Source: Bacteroidales bacterium (lineage in GTDB: Bacteria > Bacteroidota > Bacteroidia > Bacteroidales > P3). Taken from it: a stretch of 13,680 nucleotides of DNA. The notes below the pieces were generated by a model that was given only the letters and a program-made list of their open reading frames with translations, did no database searches and had not been told where the DNA came from. This document shows positions 11,458 through 13,680 of this stretch, piece by piece. Location: assembly GCA_017618625.1 (NCBI GenBank), contig JAFZTV010000075.1, positions 1 to 13,680 of the forward strand. The letters run 5' to 3'. The position numbers and the translations under genes are program-made. Numbering within the stretch: the stretch's first letter is position 1; each line of letters starts with the position of its first letter.

Positions 11458-13680
11458 ATGAAGGAATCAAAATCCATACTTGAGGTACTTGGCGCCCGTG
11501 TTCACAACCTGCAGAACATCGACATCACGCTGCCGCGCAACCAGCTGGTGGTATTCACCGGCTTGAGCGGAAGCGGCAAGTCGTCGCTTGCCTTCGACAC
11601 CATCTACGCCGAAGGGCAGCGCCGCTATATGGAGACCTTCTCCGCCTACGCGCGCAACTTCATCGGCAACATGGAGCGTCCCGACGTTGACCGCATCAAC
11701 GGCCTAAGCCCCGTCATCTCCATCGAGCAGAAGACCACCAACAAGAACCCGCGCTCTACGGTGGGCACGGTGACCGAGATATACGACTTCGTGCGTCTGC
11801 TCTACGCCCGCGTGGCCGACGCCTACTCGCCCACTTCGGGCAAGAAGATGGTGAAGCTCACCGAAGAGCAGATACTTGACATCATACACAACGACTACGC
11901 CGACCAGGAAATCATAGTGCTCGCCCCGCTGGTGCGCCGGCGCAAAGGTCACTACCGCGAGCTGTTCACCCAGGTGGCGAAGAAAGGATTTCTGCGAGTG
12001 CGCGTCGATGGCGAGATAAAAGAGCTCACCTACAACATGCAGGTCGATCGCTACAAGATTCACGACATCGAGCTGGTGGTTGACCGCCTGCGGGTGAACG
12101 AACGCTGCGAGACGCGTCTGCACGAAGCGGTGAAGACCGCCTTCAAACAGGGTAAAGGGGTGATGATGCTTCTCACCAAGCAGGGCGCCCAAGAGCAGGT
12201 GCGCTACCTCAGCAAGCTGCTGATGGACACCGACACAGGCGTCTCGTTCCCCGAACCCGAACCCAACACCTTCTCGTTCAACTCGCCCTACGGCGCCTGT
12301 CCGCGCTGCAACGGATTGGGCGAAGTGACCGAAATCGACCTCAAGAAGATTATCCCCGACGACACCAAAAGCATACGCGAAGGCGCCTTCGAGGTGATAG
12401 GCAAATACAGCCCTACCAACTATTTCTACCGCCAGCTCGAGACGCTGGGACGCAGCTACGGCTTCTCTATCGACGACCCGCTGAAAGACTTCCCCGCCGA
12501 GGCGCTCAACGCCATACTCTACGGCACCAGCGACTACAGCGGCATGAGCGACGGCACGATGGGATTCCAGGGGTTGGTGAACTACATACAGGAGCTGGCT
12601 GCCGACGAGACCTCGGCGGGCCTCCAGAAGTGGGCCAACAGCTTCATGAACCTCACCACCTGCCCCGACTGCCACGGGATGCGGCTCAAGGACGAGTCGC
12701 TCTGCTTCCGCATCGACGGCAAGCACATCGGCGAGGTCGCCAACATGGACCTCTACGAGCTCTACGACTGGGCGACCACGCTGGAGGCGAAACTCGACGG
12801 TCACAAGAAAGCCATAGCACACGAGATAATACGTGAGATTGCGACACGCACCAAGTTCATGATTGACGTGGGCATCGGCTACCTTTCGATGAACCGCGCC
12901 TCGAAGACCCTCTCGGGCGGCGAGAGCCAGCGCATACGTCTCGCCACACAGATTGGCGCCCGGCTGGTGAACGTGCTCTACATCCTCGACGAGCCGTCGA
13001 TAGGATTGCACCAGCGCGACAACCGCAAACTCATCAACGCACTCAAAGAGCTGCGCGACATAGGCAACAGCGTCATCGTGGTCGAGCACGACCGCGACAT
13101 GATACTCAGCGGCGACTATGTGGTTGACATCGGCCCCGGAGCCGGAGTACACGGCGGCAAGGTAATATTCGCCGGAACGCAGGAGGAACTGCGCAGCGGC
13201 AAATCCGACACCCTCACCCTCGACTACCTGCGTCGCGTGAAAGACATCGCCATACCGCAGCGACGCCCTATGGACGATTGCAAGCATCTGGTGCTCGAAG
13301 GGGCGACGGGCAACAACCTCAAGGACGTCACCCTCGACATCCCGCTCGGACGCTTCGTCTGCGTGACGGGCGTGAGCGGAAGCGGCAAGTCGTCGCTCAT
13401 CAACTCGACGCTGCACCCCATCCTCAGCCAGCATTTCCACCACTCGCAGGCGCGCCCCCTACCCTACCGCGCGATATACGGCATCGACAACATCGACAAG
13501 GTGATCGAAATCGACCAGTCGCCCATCGGCCGCACACCGCGCAGCAACCCCGCCACCTACGTCGGCGTGTTCGACGAGATACGCCAGCTCTTCGCCCAGC
13601 TGCCCAGCGCCCGCATACGCGGCTACAAGCCCGGACGCTTCTCGTTCAACGTCAGCGGCGGCCGCTGCGAACACTGCAAG
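11458..13680 (+). CDS. uvrA: Excinuclease ABC subunit A (partial, cut by right edge)
   Basis: The first 741 residues of UvrA, the damage-recognition ATPase of nucleotide excision repair, with no break in frame. Seen in order: Walker A GLSGSGKSS (35-43), AEGQRRYMETFSAYARNF, EQKTTNKNPRSTVGT, CPRC (281-284), CPDC (402-405), ABC signature LSGGESQ (485-491), Walker B VLYILDEP (506-513), second Walker A GVSGSGKSS (638-646), DQSPIGRTPRSNPATY, and the start of the C-terminal zinc finger CEHC (737-740). The CxxC pair that in E. coli (CPIC) precedes the first CPxC is missing; the matching segment reads MDTDTG at 256-261. ATG 11458 gives the standard UvrA beginning. A promoter-like element lies 20 bases upstream. 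The second ABC signature and the end are outside the window. Confidence 0.97.
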   Translation, partial: MKESKSILEVLGARVHNLQNIDITLPRNQLVVFTGLSGSGKSSLAFDTIYAEGQRRYMETFSAYARNFIGNMERPDVDRINGLSPVISIEQKTTNKNPRSTVGTVTEIYDFVRLLYARVADAYSPTSGKKMVKLTEEQILDIIHNDYADQEIIVLAPLVRRRKGHYRELFTQVAKKGFLRVRVDGEIKELTYNMQVDRYKIHDIELVVDRLRVNERCETRLHEAVKTAFKQGKGVMMLLTKQGAQEQVRYLSKLLMDTDTGVSFPEPEPNTFSFNSPYGACPRCNGLGEVTEIDLKKIIPDDTKSIREGAFEVIGKYSPTNYFYRQLETLGRSYGFSIDDPLKDFPAEALNAILYGTSDYSGMSDGTMGFQGLVNYIQELAADETSAGLQKWANSFMNLTTCPDCHGMRLKDESLCFRIDGKHIGEVANMDLYELYDWATTLEAKLDGHKKAIAHEIIREIATRTKFMIDVGIGYLSMNRASKTLSGGESQRIRLATQIGARLVNVLYILDEPSIGLHQRDNRKLINALKELRDIGNSVIVVEHDRDMILSGDYVVDIGPGAGVHGGKVIFAGTQEELRSGKSDTLTLDYLRRVKDIAIPQRRPMDDCKHLVLEGATGNNLKDVTLDIPLGRFVCVTGVSGSGKSSLINSTLHPILSQHFHHSQARPLPYRAIYGIDNIDKVIEIDQSPIGRTPRSNPATYVGVFDEIRQLFAQLPSARIRGYKPGRFSFNVSGGRCEHCK

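Noticed and set aside
11704..13443. 579-residue open frame antisense to uvrA
   Set aside because: It is a shadow of the GC-rich uvrA codons. The protein is an unlikely mix rich in Val, His, Ala and Arg with no recognisable domain, while uvrA on the other strand is unmistakable.

Overview
The window is chromosomal DNA from a member of the Bacteroidota, most likely the order Bacteroidales. Three things point there. Promoters of the TTTG / TAnnTTTG type stand in front of several genes, with little Shine-Dalgarno sequence. A FISUMP-domain lipoprotein is present. The order bamD-rpoZ-coaBC is typical of the phylum. The right-hand core genes are GC-rich (sample lines 50-62 % GC), while about 580-4700 is clearly AT-rich (one sample line 35 %).

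Layout. Positions 1-516 (+) are the 3' end of glycyl-tRNA synthetase, followed by a strong intrinsic terminator. Positions 609-676 hold a nested inverted repeat that includes a perfect 26-bp palindrome. Positions 701-4127 (-) form a two-gene cassette: a small lipoprotein followed by a 929-residue secreted protein built of MORN/YwqK-like repeats. Positions 4429-4707 (-) are a start-less remnant of a winged-helix-like protein. Positions 4703-5294 (+) are a complete toxin-antitoxin module with its own promoter and a Txe/YoeB-type mRNA interferase. Positions 5589-6290 (-) are a FISUMP lipoprotein with a clear promoter and terminator. The divergent gap 6291-6774 is packed with short tandem repeats and a palindrome. 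Position 6775 onward (+) is a run of housekeeping genes: a TraB/GumN-family protein, bamD (outer-membrane protein assembly), rpoZ (RNA polymerase omega), coaBC (coenzyme A synthesis), a membrane-anchored lytic transglycosylase with LysM, and uvrA (nucleotide excision repair), which is cut off by the right edge.

The most unusual signal is a roughly 20-22 bp GC-rich palindromic repeat found only in the bamD-uvrA run and always in the same orientation. Copies lie 0-4 bases after the stop codons of bamD (two in tandem), rpoZ and the transglycosylase. One further copy is inside coaBC, in frame, exactly in the linker between the decarboxylase and synthetase domains. The copies keep the ability to fold into hairpins, including one case where a base pair is lost from both arms together. 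This looks like a small dispersed element that settles at gene and domain boundaries, comparable in principle to the protein-coding palindromic elements of Rickettsia.

No tRNA, rRNA, CRISPR array, transposase or integrase gene was seen.
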